Source: Scylla paramamosain (lineage: Eukaryota > Arthropoda > Malacostraca > Decapoda > Portunidae). Taken from it: 64,000 nucleotides of DNA. The stretch lies in assembly GCF_035594125.1 (NCBI RefSeq), contig NC_087192.1, forward strand, positions 1,575,001-1,639,000, given 5' to 3'. Below the pieces are notes generated by a model. That model ran no database searches and had not been told where the DNA came from. It was given only the letters and a program-made list of their open reading frames with translations. The position numbers were made by a program, and so were the translations under genes. This document shows, piece by piece, positions 11,890-63,535 of this stretch. How positions within the stretch are numbered: position 1 is the first letter of the stretch; the number at the start of each line of letters is the position of its first letter.

Positions 11890-14800
11890 GCGGCATGTGA
11901 CCCCTGTGTGGTGCCGGGCGAGGTTGTCATGAGGTGGTAGTCGCGGGTTAGGTCACGTAGGTCACCGTGTACTCGGTAGGTATGGAGGCAGCGGTGACTG
12001 GATGTAAATGCATTGTTCTTGCTTGAGAATTTGACAGAGACCTTGGCAGTGAATACGTGTGCGTGTACGTGTGTGCGTTAGTGTTACAGGGGATGATGTC
12101 CTTGTTGGTTCATTACTGATTGATTTTATTGACTTTTTCTCATCTGTATCATTTCTATCGATGGGGTAGTTAAAGGTTGCATGGCAGCCCGGTGGTGAAA
12201 TGACACGGCGGTGAGCCAGACTCCCGCGCTTCCCAGACAGACCCGCATTCTCAGGAAGTTCCCCCAGCAAAGCAATGAGAAGTATTTGAGGAGAGGTATT
12301 GATTTATGACCAAGTGTCTACTGGAGGTTGTCATGATGATCACATAATATATCAGACATGACTGAGTTTTAAACTTGTCGGCCTATTTATGGATTCAGTG
12401 GCAATGTAAGGGAGATGTGGGACATGCAGGGGTCACCTTGAGGGGTCAGGTGAAGGGGAGGGGCAGTGTCTTGAGTCACCTACAGCCAGTCACTCCTAGG
12501 CGGGGCAGTTGTGATCATCCTTGACTGTCACCAGTGATCCTCTGTGGCAGGGACACTGCCTTAAGGAACCAACAGACAGGAGCAGAGTGGAAGGTGCTGA
12601 ATCTGTGTGTTTATGTGAGTGTTGGTGCCTGGGCATGCTGTGTGGTGTGGCCCATAAGGGTGACTTGTTACATTATGTAACATTATGTATTGTCTGTGCT
12701 TGCAGTGTTTTAATGTTTAGGTAATGACAAATCAAGAGGTTTGTTTTGCAAGATAATACACAGTGCAATTTTTCTTTTGCATAAGCTACATTTAGATCTT
12801 CATACACTATGGTAGTTCTAGAAATGGTAATAGGATTGTGTCCTGAAACCAAATCCTGGTGCCAAACCAAGTTGCTTGTGACTGCTCCCAAAATTAATAA
12901 AATCAATATATTCTGTCTAACCTGACCTAACACAATCAGACCTATCACTGTAACAGGCAGCTTCAAGCTTGTGAATTGCTGTACAATTGCTTCAGAATTG
13001 CTTTACTTTTTTTTTTCTTTCCCCCAACCTTGATATTGCTGTCTTACAAATTATTTCCTTTACCTTCTGACATATTTTCAATTACATTGAACATTTGTAT
13101 ATGATATTAGTGACGAATTGAGAGTGGTCTTATCATACAAATAGATTTTTATCATTGTTAGTGTTGGTGTAGTGTCAGTTTCAAGAAAGATGCACACATA
13201 GAGGGTATTCTGCCACATGTGACAGAGTAGCTATATGAGTGTTAATGTCTTTCTGTAGACTGTTCATAATATCATGGGGGTTTTGTAAGCATCATTACAT
13301 GAGTAATGAATTACAGAATGTTTTCCATTGTCAGCAGCTCTATATTTCATTGTTCTGCAGTAGTTGGTACAATCCATAGCCATTATAGCTTAGCTTTTCT
13401 CAATTTCCTTTGGATCATTATGTATTCAACAACAGTGTTTCTTAACCTGGGATGCTAGGAAATACTGTATATATGGCAGTACAGTGTCAGATGATAAACT
13501 GTGTTAATTCATTTTAACATGATGAAAAACACTTAATTTGTACAAACATTCCACACTTTAATAGGAAGTCTATATCACTAAGCTTTTGTGGTACATGTTT
13601 TGGGTGCTGCACTGCCTTGCCTTGACAATAGGGGGTGCTAAGGTTAGAAGGTTAAGGGACACTGCTCTCCAGTAATCATTTTTTTCTTGAACCAAATAGA
13701 AATTTATGTTTTGATTCAATATCATTGTATATTTGTTACTGAAGCTGCCAAATTGGTCAGGACCTACTGATTAAGATTAGATCAAGTTGAGTTAGGTGAG
13801 ATCAGGTTAGGTTTTAGACTTGCTGAGGAAGTGTGGAACAGTGAAAGGGTGCAGAGCAAGTCAGACAAGTGGCAGTGTCTCCAGCGCCAACACCTGTGGA
13901 ACCTTTCTGTATTTTTTTATTTTTATTTTTTTCTTTCTTTTTCTTTTCTTTTATTTTATTTATTTATTTATTTATTTTTTTTTTTTTTTTTTTTTTCTTT
14001 TTTTTTTGTGTGTGTGTATCAGGTCACTGCGCCACAGGACAGTCTTCAGAGTGCCCCTCAAGCCTCAGACTTTTCACTTGCCTCACTCCAGAATACACTG
14101 TTGGGGGAACTTCTTGTAGTGGCGGAGTATTTAGGGGGTTGCCTGGAGATGGTGGAGGTGGTGGTGGTGGTCATGCTTGCTTAGTACTCCAAATTACTAT
14201 GGGAAAAATCTGCCATCTTATGTAAAGGTTATTGTCTCTCTTATTTTATTGCTTTGATTAAATAGCTGTTCGCAGTTTATTTTATATATTCTTGGTAATT
14301 TTTTTTTTATATTTGCTTATTTTATGTATTTATGTATTTATTTGTACTTATTTATTTTTTTAGTGTGTGTGTGTTTGTGTGTGTGTGTGAATGAATTTTT
14401 TTAAGGTTGATTTATTGTGCTGAACTTATAATGTAGTGGTCACATGTAATTGGCAAGGGATGTCTAAAGTGTTCTTGTGGTTTTTGCATGGAAGTGCATT
14501 ATCAGATCACAGTAACTGTCACCAGCTGCCAGTGTGCATCTTTGTGGCAGTTCATTCAGCTGAATTAGATCTTCATGCCAGTGGTTGCATTCAGAAGCAC
14601 GTGATATTGCACATTTTGTTCCAGTGTAGTAAATACATCAGTAAATAAACAAGCATTATGTAAATTAATGGTAACAAATGTGGATGATGACCACTACATT
14701 AATGTACGTACATTATGCTCTTTTTATTCAACCTGCTATTTTTATTTAAACATTAACGTTTTTCTTATTTGTTTATTTATTTATTTTATTTTTATTTATT

Positions 14801-15052
14801 TATTTTATTATTTTTTTTTATTATTATTATTATTATTTTATTTTATTTTTTTTTTTTTGCATGAAATATTGTTCATGATGAAAATATAAATATACTGATC
14901 ATCTAAAAACTAAGCCATGAAAATCAGCACGCACTGATGTCAACACACCTGCACAGTGAAGGAGAGTTATTAATCTGCACCCTTTTCAGCCCCTTTTATC
15001 TCCCTCCCTCTCTTTGTTGCCTCACTCTTGACCTCTCGCTGGAGCTTATCAG
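11890..15052. other. Intergenic or PFK 5' intron
   Basis: No convincing coding exon. Contains the possible hAT MITE and TTTA-rich tracts at 13915-14010 and 14760-14860. A roughly 160-bp GC-richer piece at 14021-14180, preceded by TGTATCAG, was not assignable. Confidence 0.5.
13433..13664. mobile_element. Possible hAT-type MITE
   Basis: Imperfect terminal inverted repeats: left end CAGTGTTTCTTAACCT, right end (reverse complement) CAGTGTCCCTTAACCT, 14 of 16 matching, 232 bp apart. This CAGxG start is typical of hAT elements. No 8-bp target duplication is seen, so the copy is old or the call is wrong. Confidence 0.45.
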
Positions 15053-15061
15053 TAACACACA

Positions 15062-51211
<36,150 letters not shown>

Positions 51212-53530
51212 AATTTCTCCATACCAAACAAATCTCCACTGGTGATGTGGGTCTGAGTGCAGCAGTGTTTCATCTCTACCTGACTTTCCTTCACAGTAGT
51301 CACATTTCTTATGGTCCATCTCATCCCAGCCTGGTCTCTGATGGGTCACATTGCTTGTTATTGAAAATTAGTCACTAGACTTATCAGGCTTTTTGTTATC
51401 TCTAGAAATTTATGAAAATTTTACATGTTGCTTCAGCCTGCCAGAGCTTCTAAGCATCAAAAGCCATCGTGTTCTTGTAATGTGTGTGTGTCATGTCAAG
51501 TCACTGAAACTGTTCACTTACTGTACTTAGTCCCTGGAGATCAGGTTGTGTTGTGTAATTCTTTCATTCATGTTTTGAGTTCAAGAAGGGCACAAGAAGT
51601 CACAGACTGCCACTGTTGTTGAAGTCTCATGTCACCCATGGCAGGCCTCATAATGTACATAGGATTTTTAATTAATTAACTTGTGAAGTGAGGTGCTGGT
51701 GCTAGGTGAGAACTGCTGCTGCTGCTGCTGCTGCTGCTGGGCTCGCCTCATGCAACACTGTGAAATCTCCTTCCACTCTTGGTTGAGCAATTTGGGCATT
51801 AGAAGCAACTCCCTTTATTTCTGTCATGGACTTATTAATAGTATTTAAGTTATCCAAAAGACATTAAGGAGAAAGAGGGTTGGATGTAGAAAAGTTATTG
51901 GTTGTGATCTGCCATATTAACAAACCTGGATGGCTGTAGTCTTGTGAGCCAATAAGAGGAGTGTGTGGTATGTGTCACCTCACAATGGGTCGGTGACACA
52001 GTGATGTGTTGTTGTAAACAGCAGAGCTTCCCTCTCCATGGCTGGGAGGGAGAGGGGATGAGACAGCAGCAGTGATAGCAAAAATTGAAATGAGTTGTGT
52101 GGCTTCAGTGGTGTTTGTTCTGAATACCTCTCTTGTAGCCTGTTTACCCTCTGCTAGTAGTGATGTACTCAGCAAAGTGCATCTCGCACCCATCCTGCCT
52201 CTAGAATCTATAGGAAGCATATAAAAACTCACTGCCTTTGTTTGTCATGGGAGAGAATGCCTGAAATGTCAATTGCATAGTTCATTGTTGTCAAGTACAC
52301 TTGTTATCAGTTATATTTTTTCCCTTAAATCTGTAACTCACTGTAAGACATTTCAAAGGCCCTGTTACCTGAATAGGCTTCTGATAACATGATACATTTC
52401 TGGTTGAGACATCATCTTAACTCATGAAGCAAATTTTTTTTTTTTTTTTTTTTTTTATACAAGCTTAGGTATTGTGTCACAGAAACATATTTTGTAGGGG
52501 CCTCAGGCAAGACTCTGTCACAAACACAGACAGCAAATTAGTTCATTATCACACATATTTATTTTGTAACTGAAGACTATCATGGACGGAACCCCTGTGA
52601 TGTATCCTAATTATGAAATTATTTTATCTATAATATTGCCAGTCTGATGATTAGCATATTTATACTACTCCTGCTGGACTGTCGGCTTACAATGTTAGAA
52701 CATAGGTAAAACAGGAGCAGTTATGAATGCCACACAGGTGGTGGTGTGCTGCTGTTACTGCTTGATTTGAAAGGTACACATGTCTGTTAGTTTCTAATGT
52801 CTGCTGTTTATATCTATTTTTTTTCTGAATGCCAAAGTTTATCATGTTTTTAGATGTGTAAGAGGAGTGTATTTCACTGGAGGGAGCATTAGGGACTACT
52901 GACATGTTCAAGTCAGCATGTAGAGCATCTAGTCAGGAGTTGCATAATGGAAATAAGGGTTGCCATGAGTTAGTGTTTATACTGTAATTGAACTCACAGT
53001 ATTGGATCTCCCATGGTATACAAGTTTGTGTATATGTTACAGAGGAAGGTAAATGAGCATTCAGGATTTCTAGGCATAAAAAAATATTATTCAGATTTTA
53101 CATGCAATGCAGTAACTCATCACAGATTTTATCTTTTCTTTGAGATTAGTTTTTGTTGATCAGAGAATGGTTGGATCGTGCCATAGCCCAGTAATCCAAG
53201 TAGTACACACAGTAACCTTAAGCCGAAACTTGTATCCAACACACATCACCATGATGACAAGATAGATGTAAAGGAAAAAAAACTGTTCACTGAGAATAGT
53301 TACATAAAACAGGTATTTCCTGAACTTTGCCATACATATGTATGTCCCTAGTGTGTTGACAGAAGACAAATAAATGAAATTATATCTTTAAGGAGTGTCA
53401 TGGAAATATTTTGTGAAACCTTCAAACTATATAATATTTTACCATTATCATGAATGTACCTTTGTGCAGGAAACAAAATCAAAATCAAATAAAAAATCAG
53501 TCTGTCTGGTAAAATAAATGCTTATTCTCA
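51212..53530 (+). other. PFK 3'UTR (probable) with CTG run and polyA signals
   Basis: No coding exon is seen. A (CTG) run of about seven units lies near 51714-51738 and a T run at 52434-52457. The first clear AATAAA hexamers are at 53369-53374, 53488-53493 and 53513-53518, so the 3'UTR may be about 2.2 kb. The true cleavage site cannot be told. Confidence 0.45.
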
Positions 53531-53852
53531 TTGGTGTTTACATGTCAATGGATAAATTTCATGAGGTGACACTACTGAACCTGACAGACTGGTTCTAATT
53601 TCCCTTCAAAGGAGACACTCCTCCAATCAGTGCAGGTAGGAAGTTCAGTACTAACACATTATCATAATTCTTTAACCACAGCCCTTAATCTGCAATGCAA
53701 GCTTTCAACCTATGTCATCAATTACTGTTTTGTCATTAACTGTCAATCACTTTTCATACTGCCCGCAATATTACTAGTCTCAAGTTGCAAGGATTCATTC
53801 ACATCAACAGAAACACAAGATTTCTAGCTTACTGCTTCTGCAAAAAAAAAAT

Positions 53853-53890
<38 letters not shown>

Positions 53891-54765
53891 AGGAGGGCAA
53901 GATTGCTGGTCTTCCACACTTGAGCTGCAAGATCACAACCCCTTATTCCATATCCTGTGCCTCTTCTCTCCTGGGTGAACAGGGTCTACAGGATGAAAGG
54001 AGACATATCACAAGTAATACCAAGGAAAGTCCTCAATTCCCTTGTTCTATCCCTTTTAGTATACTTTTGCAACATGCTAAGAATTTGGTGGTCAAGGTGT
54101 GCCACCTACCACATGTTAAGTTATATACCAAGACTGTATCAACTAAACTGCAAAAAGTCCTTGGGGCCCTAACACATCTTGTGGCACTGGTCTCCACAAC
54201 AACAATCTCTGTGCTTCACAAAGCAACTGGAACTTATGGGAACTTCTAAAAAAAAAGCCCGGTGAGAAATAATACTGCACCACAGTGAAGCACCTACTCA
54301 TAATCCAACTTTCTTGTTGATCCACTAAAAATCAGTGGCAGAGATAGTGAAATTGGAGCAGGTGCAATCCCTATTATTCCCCAAAACGTTCACAAAACCT
54401 GGGGAGATTTAATAAGAGCTAATGGTTATGCGGTGCCTAGCAACTCCCTCCTCCAAGCCAGAGAGCTATTCCTAATTAAAATTACAAGTTTTACCATGAG
54501 ATACCCAAAATCTCTTCAGATCGTGACTTGTAAATTATGAAAAATCCATCTAGTAATTTCACATCCATTCAGAAAAATTTTTGAGCCTACATTTCAGAAA
54601 AAAAAGTAATCAGTGTTTACAAAGAGTGCCAGTGTGGAGTAAGAAGAGTAGTGGTACATGAAAAGGGAAATCTACATAGAAAAATAAAGATTTACCACCA
54701 AACCTCTAGGCTGAGTGAGAAAAGGAAGATGGAGCAAGACAGATGATAGACAAGGAAGGCAGGTG
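53531..54765. other. PFK-IDI1 convergent intergenic region
   Basis: (CA)n at 53851-53886 and the possible LINE fragment; 54250-54700 is unassigned. No canonical AATAAA was found on the minus strand just past the IDI1 stop. Confidence 0.6.
53955..54240 (+). mobile_element. Degenerate LINE reverse-transcriptase fragment (possible)
   Basis: The plus-strand frame reads IPRKVLNSLVLSLLVYF, then TKLQKVLGALTHL after a frame change. This resembles the VxxSLVLSxLNYCxxIW ... KLQxVQNxAAR segment of non-LTR ORF2. Short, broken and between PFK and IDI1; other origins are possible. Confidence 0.35.
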
Positions 54766-55233
54766 TCACTCCAACAAATGGTGAATGTTGTGGTGGTCAG
54801 TGAACCTGTCAAGGGCATCCAAGTTCTTCCACCACAGAGGCAGAAACTTCTGGGCGATGAGAGCAAACCAAGGAGTGATTGGAATGTTGCTCTCCTGCAA
54901 CCCCCTCAAGAACCTCTCAAAGTCTTCCCTCTTCACATACTGCACATCCTCCACCTCATTATCATTGGGGTTGAGTGTGACATCCTTCTGCAGAAAGAGG
55001 ATATAGTCCATCTCGTGCTCGCCCCACATGCCATCAGAGGGGCTTGCGTAGTGGATGCGAGTGAGGTAAGTGAAGTCGCTTGGCCTGGCCTGCTCCTGGG
55101 GGATGCCAAGCTCAAATTCCAAGCGTCTCTGTGCAGCGTTCCTCACCCCCAGAGCCCCCTCCTCGATGGTCTCCTGCGGTGTGTGCAGCGGGTGAGAGCA
55201 GCATGTGTTGGTGTAGTGTCCAGGGAAGGTGAT
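54766..55233 (-). CDS. Idi1: IDI1 coding exon 3 (catalytic Cys and Glu)
   Basis: 155 residues plus stop. It starts ITFPGHYTNTCCSHP right after acceptor TCCTCAG and runs through GALGVRNAAQRRL, THE segment YLTRIHY, WGEHEMDY, ITPWFALIA and LDRFTDHHNIHHLLE. All catalytic residues of the type I isomerase family are in this exon. Confidence 0.96.
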   Translation of the reverse strand: MTFPGHYTNTCCSHPLHTPQETIEEGALGVRNAAQRRLEFELGIPQEQARPSDFTYLTRIHYASPSDGMWGEHEMDYILFLQKDVTLNPNDNEVEDVQYVKREDFERFLRGLQESNIPITPWFALIAQKFLPLWWKNLDALDRFTDHHNIHHLLE

Positions 55234-57170
55234 CTGAGGACAAGCATCATGTATTGTATTTCATGTTCCTATTTGTTAAAAACAGCAAATATGTAGCATA
55301 TTCAAGTGTATATTCAGCTCATGACTTGCTCCTATGTCTTGTGAATGCATAAGCAGTCCAGGAAAAAAATTACTTCATGAGTTAACAAGTTCAGGACAAG
55401 ATTTTCTACTGTTATCAACTTCACTCTTATTAAAAAAATGTTGATAGCTGATATATGAAATGATGTTGATGGTATGCCATGATGATCATCATGTGTTCTG
55501 AAGGATTACTTTGAAAATGGGGATCCACAGAAAAGTATACATCACAACTCAGAGAAGAAATCAAAGAAATCAAAATAAAGTTTGGTGTATGAACAGTAAA
55601 AACCAGGTATTACTGAACTAATAATAAGATTAAAACAAGGATATTACAGACATTAAAAAATTATGAATTACAAACAGTTCCAGTCCAGCATTCCCCAGCA
55701 CAGTCACCTTGGTGTGTGCACGGCGGTGCACCAGCAGCTCCCCGGCAGAGTTGAAGAGAAAGACACTGAAGGCACGGTGGAGAGGTGAGGAGCCGCCCCG
55801 CATCAGGTGGCACTGCCGCTTGGAGGCCGCGCCAAGGGGGACATCAGCCTCGTCCACCAGGATGCACGGCTCCTCGAGAAGGGCCAGCTGCTGTGGGTCA
55901 AGGTCCTCCTCCATGCACTGCTGCCTCTGGTTGCTGCTGCTGCTGCTGCTGTGGCTACGCTGGGGCTGAATGTGCAGGTAGAGAGAGGAAGGCCAGTAAT
56001 ATGTTATTTATTGTTATCTATTTGTTGACTCAATTGTATTTACTTTCAGTTTTAAGTAAGTACAGAATAGTTTTGTGCACAATCAGGATTTTAGAGAGTG
56101 TCAGCATCTTTAGGGTGCATGATTAAGCTAGGGCTGAGTACAGAAATAAAGGCAATGAATGACAGCATAACAGTGCCAACACTGACATAATGTGAGTGAG
56201 ACCAATGTTGGATAAGATCAAGGGTGAAGAAGTAAGGCAGTAAAGATGACTTGCTTGAGAGATGCTTATGACATCAAAAGGATGGAGGATGAAAGCCATG
56301 AAGGTTGGTCTGTTAGAGGTGAAGGAATGAATTGTGGAGTAGTAGAGGTGGTGGATGGCTTGGTCATGTGGAATGAGATAATGATATACAAAAGTTGAGT
56401 GTGAGTAAGGCAGGAAGAAGCCCTTGCAAGTTATTTTTGTCATTCTGCCTCATGAAGAATATACTGCTTCTATAATCTGTGTGTTAAAGAACTGCAACCC
56501 ACCATCCCATTCAAGTTAAATTATAATTGTTAGTAAAATTTCAAAGTTCAAAAAATGCTGTAAAATGCAATTTGGTTAGCTTCTGTAAAACTATCTATCT
56601 ATACACCATAGTAATGTCAACACAAACCAGGCATGGCCAAGATTACAGAAGCAAAAAACACTGCCATTAATATGAGAAAAACTGAGGAGAAATGTAATAT
56701 ATGACTGAATACGCTTGTGATTGTGAAAATAATTGTACAAAAATTTATCACTGACTTGCAGCAGCAACAATTAAGAGGACTAAAGTGGAGAAAATATTAT
56801 TGGAAAATGAGAGAAATTAGGAAAAAAAAAACTATAATATAACAATGAAATATTGGGAATATGAAAACCAAAAAACTGACTAGCATATTAAAAAAACAAA
56901 AAAAAAAAAAACAATTGTTAATATAAGAATATGAAACTATAAACTTATTCCACCACTGACTACACTTAAAAAAAATCCTGAAATAACAATCATTCTTATT
57001 CCCTCAATGATCACAGAATCTGTAAATTCCTGCCATGTCCAGGGTTGACAATCTAAGCAAGCACAGTGCAGCACAACACCTACCAGGACTGAGGCAGATG
57101 GTGTCACTCTGGTGAGCCGCCCCAAAGACCACTGCATTGCAGTGCCCACCCTCCTGCCCAGGGCCAGCAT
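54766..57170 (-). CDS. Idi1: Isopentenyl-diphosphate delta-isomerase (IDI1 type)
   Basis: Converts isopentenyl diphosphate to dimethylallyl diphosphate in the mevalonate pathway, feeding farnesyl-derived products (in crustaceans including methyl farnesoate). Three coding exons join in phase 0: 57170-57084, 55965-55708, 55233-54766 (stop TGA at 54768-54766), giving 270 residues against about 228 for human IDI1. Core motifs: LHRAFSVFLFN (91-101), ITFPGHYTNTCCSHPL (116-131) with the catalytic Cys127 and metal-binding His129, a degenerate Nudix segment RRLEFELGI, and WGEHEMDYILF with catalytic Glu189. The C terminus ends HHLLE, which is not a canonical peroxisomal signal. The first exon follows an acceptor-like CCCTGCAG, so an untranslated exon probably lies further right. 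The gene is convergent with PFK and divergent from coatomer gamma. Confidence 0.95.
55708..55965 (-). CDS. Idi1: IDI1 coding exon 2
   Basis: 86 residues (30-115). It begins PQRSHSSSSSSNQRQQC with a six-Ser run encoded by pure AGC repeats, then MEEDLDPQQLALLEE where the conserved enzyme starts (Met47 is the likely start of a cytosolic form), and ends HRRAHTK. Acceptor CACATTCAG, donor GTGACT. Confidence 0.93.
57084..57170 (-). CDS. Idi1: IDI1 coding exon 1 (mitochondrial-type presequence)
   Basis: 29 residues: MLALGRRVGTAMQWSLGRLT then RVTPSASVL. There are four Arg, no acidic residue, and hydroxylated and hydrophobic residues alternating, typical of a mitochondrial targeting helix. Donor GTAGGT. 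Six bases (AGCACC) separate the ATG from a likely acceptor. Some vertebrate IDI1 isoforms also carry such presequences. Confidence 0.78.
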
Positions 57171-57614
57171 GGTGCTCTGCAGGGAAGGGGGAAAGTGTTA
57201 GCATTCTCTCCTTGTAAGACCTCCACCAAGAGTTTTACTTAGCAAATAAACAGCCTGTTTTCTCTCATCTGGACATGATGCTTCATTGTAGTGACAGCTT
57301 AAACTGTGAACACTATGATATTTGCAGACATGAAATTAGGTAGACATGGGGACAAAGTCTGGCCACACACACTGTGACTTGGCTGGAAAAATATTGCCAC
57401 TGTATTTGTTTGTTTGTTTATTTTTTTGTTCCTTAAGTTTTTTTTTTCTTTTTTTCAAAACTTATATCACTATGCATTCACCACTTCATCAGGTTCCAGA
57501 TGTTGATTAGATGGGTTTGTTGGTTTATTAGACAGGTTGGTTAGACAGGTGACCAAAAGGGACACAGCAAGAATACAGGGACTCCAGCTTCCATATTTCA
57601 TAGGCATACTGAAT

Positions 57615-57835
57615 AGTATATGGAAACATGATAGAAGCCATTAAGATAATGAGTAGAGTTTATGATGACATTTGTTATGAGGTATTTGTCAAGCAAGAAG
57701 ATGAAGGAACAAAACAACACTGTAGGAATCTTTCTAAGAGGAAGGCAGTCAGACAAGAAGAAATGTGCTCTAACCAAAAGGGTGGTCAACACCTGGAGCA
57801 GCCTGCCTGATGAAGTGGTCAATGCATAGTGATAA
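57615..57835 (+). mobile_element. LINE 3'-end fragment, family C, running into (GA)n
   Basis: The plus strand reads MIEAIKIMSRVYDD ... RNLSKRKAVRQEEMCSNQK, then after a frame change KRVVNTWSSLPDEVVNA. The order GD(L/M)IExFKIxxxxYD ... FSxRVVNxWNSLPxEVVxA is the known end of many LINE ORF2 proteins. It is followed directly by (GA)n at 57841. Confidence 0.6.
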
Positions 57836-57839
57836 GTTT

Positions 57840-60846
<3,007 letters not shown>

Positions 60847-60889
60847 ATGATCGGTTCCTTCAAGCAAATTAAAAAGGACGAGGAGGATG
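60847..60889 (+). CDS. Copg: Coatomer gamma exon 1
   Basis: The start ATG has G at -3. It encodes [14 protein letters not shown] and the first base of Gly, donor GTGAGT. The N terminus matches the short basic-then-acidic start of gamma-COP proteins. The intron to exon 2 is about 1.9 kb. Confidence 0.88.
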
Positions 60890-63535
60890 GTGAGTACCCT
60901 GAGTGGTGAGCATGACCTGTTCACACCTTCATGAGTGTCTCCATGTGTTGTGGTGGCGCCAGCAGAGAGGGACATGAGTTATGACGGACCTCCCTCCTTC
61001 CCTCGTCCCAGATTCTTGACAAATAATAACAGTTGTGGTTGTAATAATGCTGATGTTTCCTGTTTTAAGGTGTATTTTTTTTCACAATTTGTCCGGGCAT
61101 CAGGAGCAGCTGTGCCAAAAGTGAACATAGACATTAGATTATTTTCGGATATTGATATAAAATTATCCGCGAGTTAGGTTAGATTTAGAGTAATTCACTT
61201 CATTAATTTCATGACTAATCCCTTCATTGTGTAGATCACGATTTAATAAAAATGATAATCACCTTTGCCTAGAATTAAATAGTCGGTTTCTAAATTAGTA
61301 ATTATTTGTATAGTACCCATAATATTTTTCTTTTTTTCACTGTCCGAGTATGAGGAGGAGCTCTCCGGAGTGTGAGCACAGACAGATTATTTTGAACTTC
61401 CTCCCTGTGACAGTAACATTTGATGGCCATTGTGCCATCAACCATTGCCAGCTCTTTGTTGACCCACAATTGGGAATGTTTACTGGCAGCAGTGAAAGAT
61501 TTCAGGACATTAACTGCTGAGGGCTGAGATTAGCCTGCTTGAAATGTTGTCCCAAGCAGTACTTTGCTGTCTGTGCTGCATCAGCCACCCACACCTAGGC
61601 ACCAGTTTCCATCACTTTGATAAGGAAATAACACAAGAGTATCTCCACCTCATTTATTATTATTATTTAGTAAAGGCTCTCAAGATATTTAGGATGACCC
61701 TAGAGGATTGAGAGGATAGGTTAGTCAGAGCTATGGACTCTCTCTAGAATAATTTTGATGCTTAAAAATGAAATTGTGAGTGATAACATGTCTTTGGAAA
61801 AAAAAATACCTCTGTGAGAAAAACATGAAATCTTGTTGAAAAAAGTCTCTTTTTCCAGAAAAAGACTTGCAACTCACAGAACATTTCACTTGTTATTTTT
61901 ACAATGATGTCAACAGTAGTCATGTCTCACATGGTCATCTGTCAAGTTTCCACTTCAGATTACATTTAGTAGATTCAGTATGAATAAGAGAGGCTTGTTA
62001 AATGGTATTAAAAATGTCCTTCATCACTACACCTTTGTAGGTCAGTCTGGTCCATGATGCATCAGTGTTTGTTGCAACACCAGTGGACTTGTAGCATCAC
62101 TGTGTGGCATCACCAGCGTGTGACATCATGGTGGAGTTTGGATTTATTTGTCAGGTATATCAGGAAAGAAAGCTATAAAAAGATTTTTGCATTCCTTTTT
62201 TTTTTTTTTAGATGAATCATGTCTAGTGTAGTAACAAATGTGGTACTTGAAACACACATCCCACATGCAACAGGAATCCCATGCATTGGGTATTCTGTGG
62301 TGCTCAGTCTTCATTCAGACCTGAACACTTCTCAAGACCTCCACCACATTGCTCCGGCAAGCTGTATCATCACAAACACATGCATTGCAAACCATATTCA
62401 AGTTATAAACATTTTTCATACATACATACACATAAAGTTTCATATGCTGAATGATGCCTTCAGAATCTTTATATTCATGCATTATTTATGATATATATGT
62501 ATGTGTATGCCTATTTGTGAGTATTTTTTTTTTTTTTTTTTGTGAAACTTTGTTTGTATGTGATTAATGTTCATGTTATACATCTTTTTTCAACATGATG
62601 CAAGTCTATGGTAGTAGAAAATTGCTAAATCTATGATATTTGGTTTATAAACATTTTTCTAAGAATACAACTCATTTTGTGTTTGCCTGTATTTGAAAAG
62701 CTGATACTTATTGGAATACTGAATGAGGTGTATGTCATCCATTTCTATACTGAGGCACAGTGAAAGCCATAAGTGTGAGTACCTTGCTGATCCCTGTACC
62801 ACCCACCCATCTTGCTCTCGGTGCACACAGGGGGCGGAAACCCGTACCACAGCACGGACAAGACGTCTGTGCTGCAGGAGGCGCGGGTGTTCAACGAGAC
62901 ACCAGTGAACGTGAAGCGCAGCACCCATGTCCTCACCAAGATCCTGTACCTGCTGAACCAGGGCGAGACGCTGGCCACCAAGGAGGCCACCGACGCCTTC
63001 TTTGCCATGACCAAGCTTTTCCAGAGTAATGACCTGGTGCTGCGCCGCCTTGTGTACCTCGGCATCAAGGTGCGTCTGTGTTATAGTAATATTAATAATA
63101 AATGGGGTGTGTGCGTGTGTGTGTGCTGGTCTTCAACCCTTGTATGTACTGATGTGGTCATTCTTTATTAACCTTTAGTGTAAGAAGTGTTTGCTTGTCA
63201 GGAGACAAAAGAGAAAACAAAGTTGATTTTTTTCTTTGTTATGAAATTATTTAAGACATAACTATAAAATTGGTGTCTCAAATATATTAAAGGGATAATT
63301 TATTTAGTAGTGAAAGGGTTTTAAGCTTTTGCTATAGTGGTAATACTTCAGGTGAAGCCAAAGTTAGTTCTGGTGCAGCAGGTTAACCCGGCCTTCCCTT
63401 CCCACCATCCTGCAGGAGCTGTGCAACATTGCAGAGGACACCATCATTGTCACCTCTTCCCTTACCAAGGACATGACCGGCCGGGAGGACCAGTACCGGG
63501 CACCCTCCATTCGGGCCCTCTGCCGGATCACTGAT
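60847..63535 (+). CDS. Copg: Coatomer subunit gamma, 5' part (gene runs off the window)
   Basis: Gamma-COP is the COPI coat subunit (adaptor-like trunk) acting in Golgi-to-ER and intra-Golgi transport. Three exons are in phase: 60847-60889 ([14 protein letters not shown], phase 1 out), 62831-63069 (phase 0 out), 63416-63535 (phase 0 out at GTAAGA), 134 residues in all. Diagnostic stretches are [45 protein letters not shown] and [16 protein letters not shown], all characteristic of the gamma-COP N-terminal trunk. The remaining roughly 740 residues expected for the family lie beyond 64000. The 5' flank at 60770-60846 is GC-richer and probably 5'UTR. Confidence 0.96.
62831..63069 (+). CDS. Copg: Coatomer gamma exon 2
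   Basis: Completes Gly, then [20 protein letters not shown] and on to [18 protein letters not shown]. Acceptor GTGCACACAG, donor GTGCGT. The conserved trunk start is unambiguous. Confidence 0.97.
63416..63535 (+). CDS. Copg: Coatomer gamma exon 3
   Basis: 40 residues, [20 protein letters not shown] then [20 protein letters not shown]. Acceptor CATCCTGCAG, donor GTAAGA, phase 0. A (CA)n run follows. Confidence 0.97.

Noticed and set aside
14021..14180. Possible exon (TGTATCAG acceptor, then VTAPQDSLQSAPQASDFS)
   Set aside because: It has no clear donor, no homology and no phase partner. The first coding exon of PFK already has its own start codon. Left unassigned.
54250..54700. Possible coding frame downstream of the LINE fragment
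   Set aside because: All frames are broken by stops within short distances and no family is recognisable.
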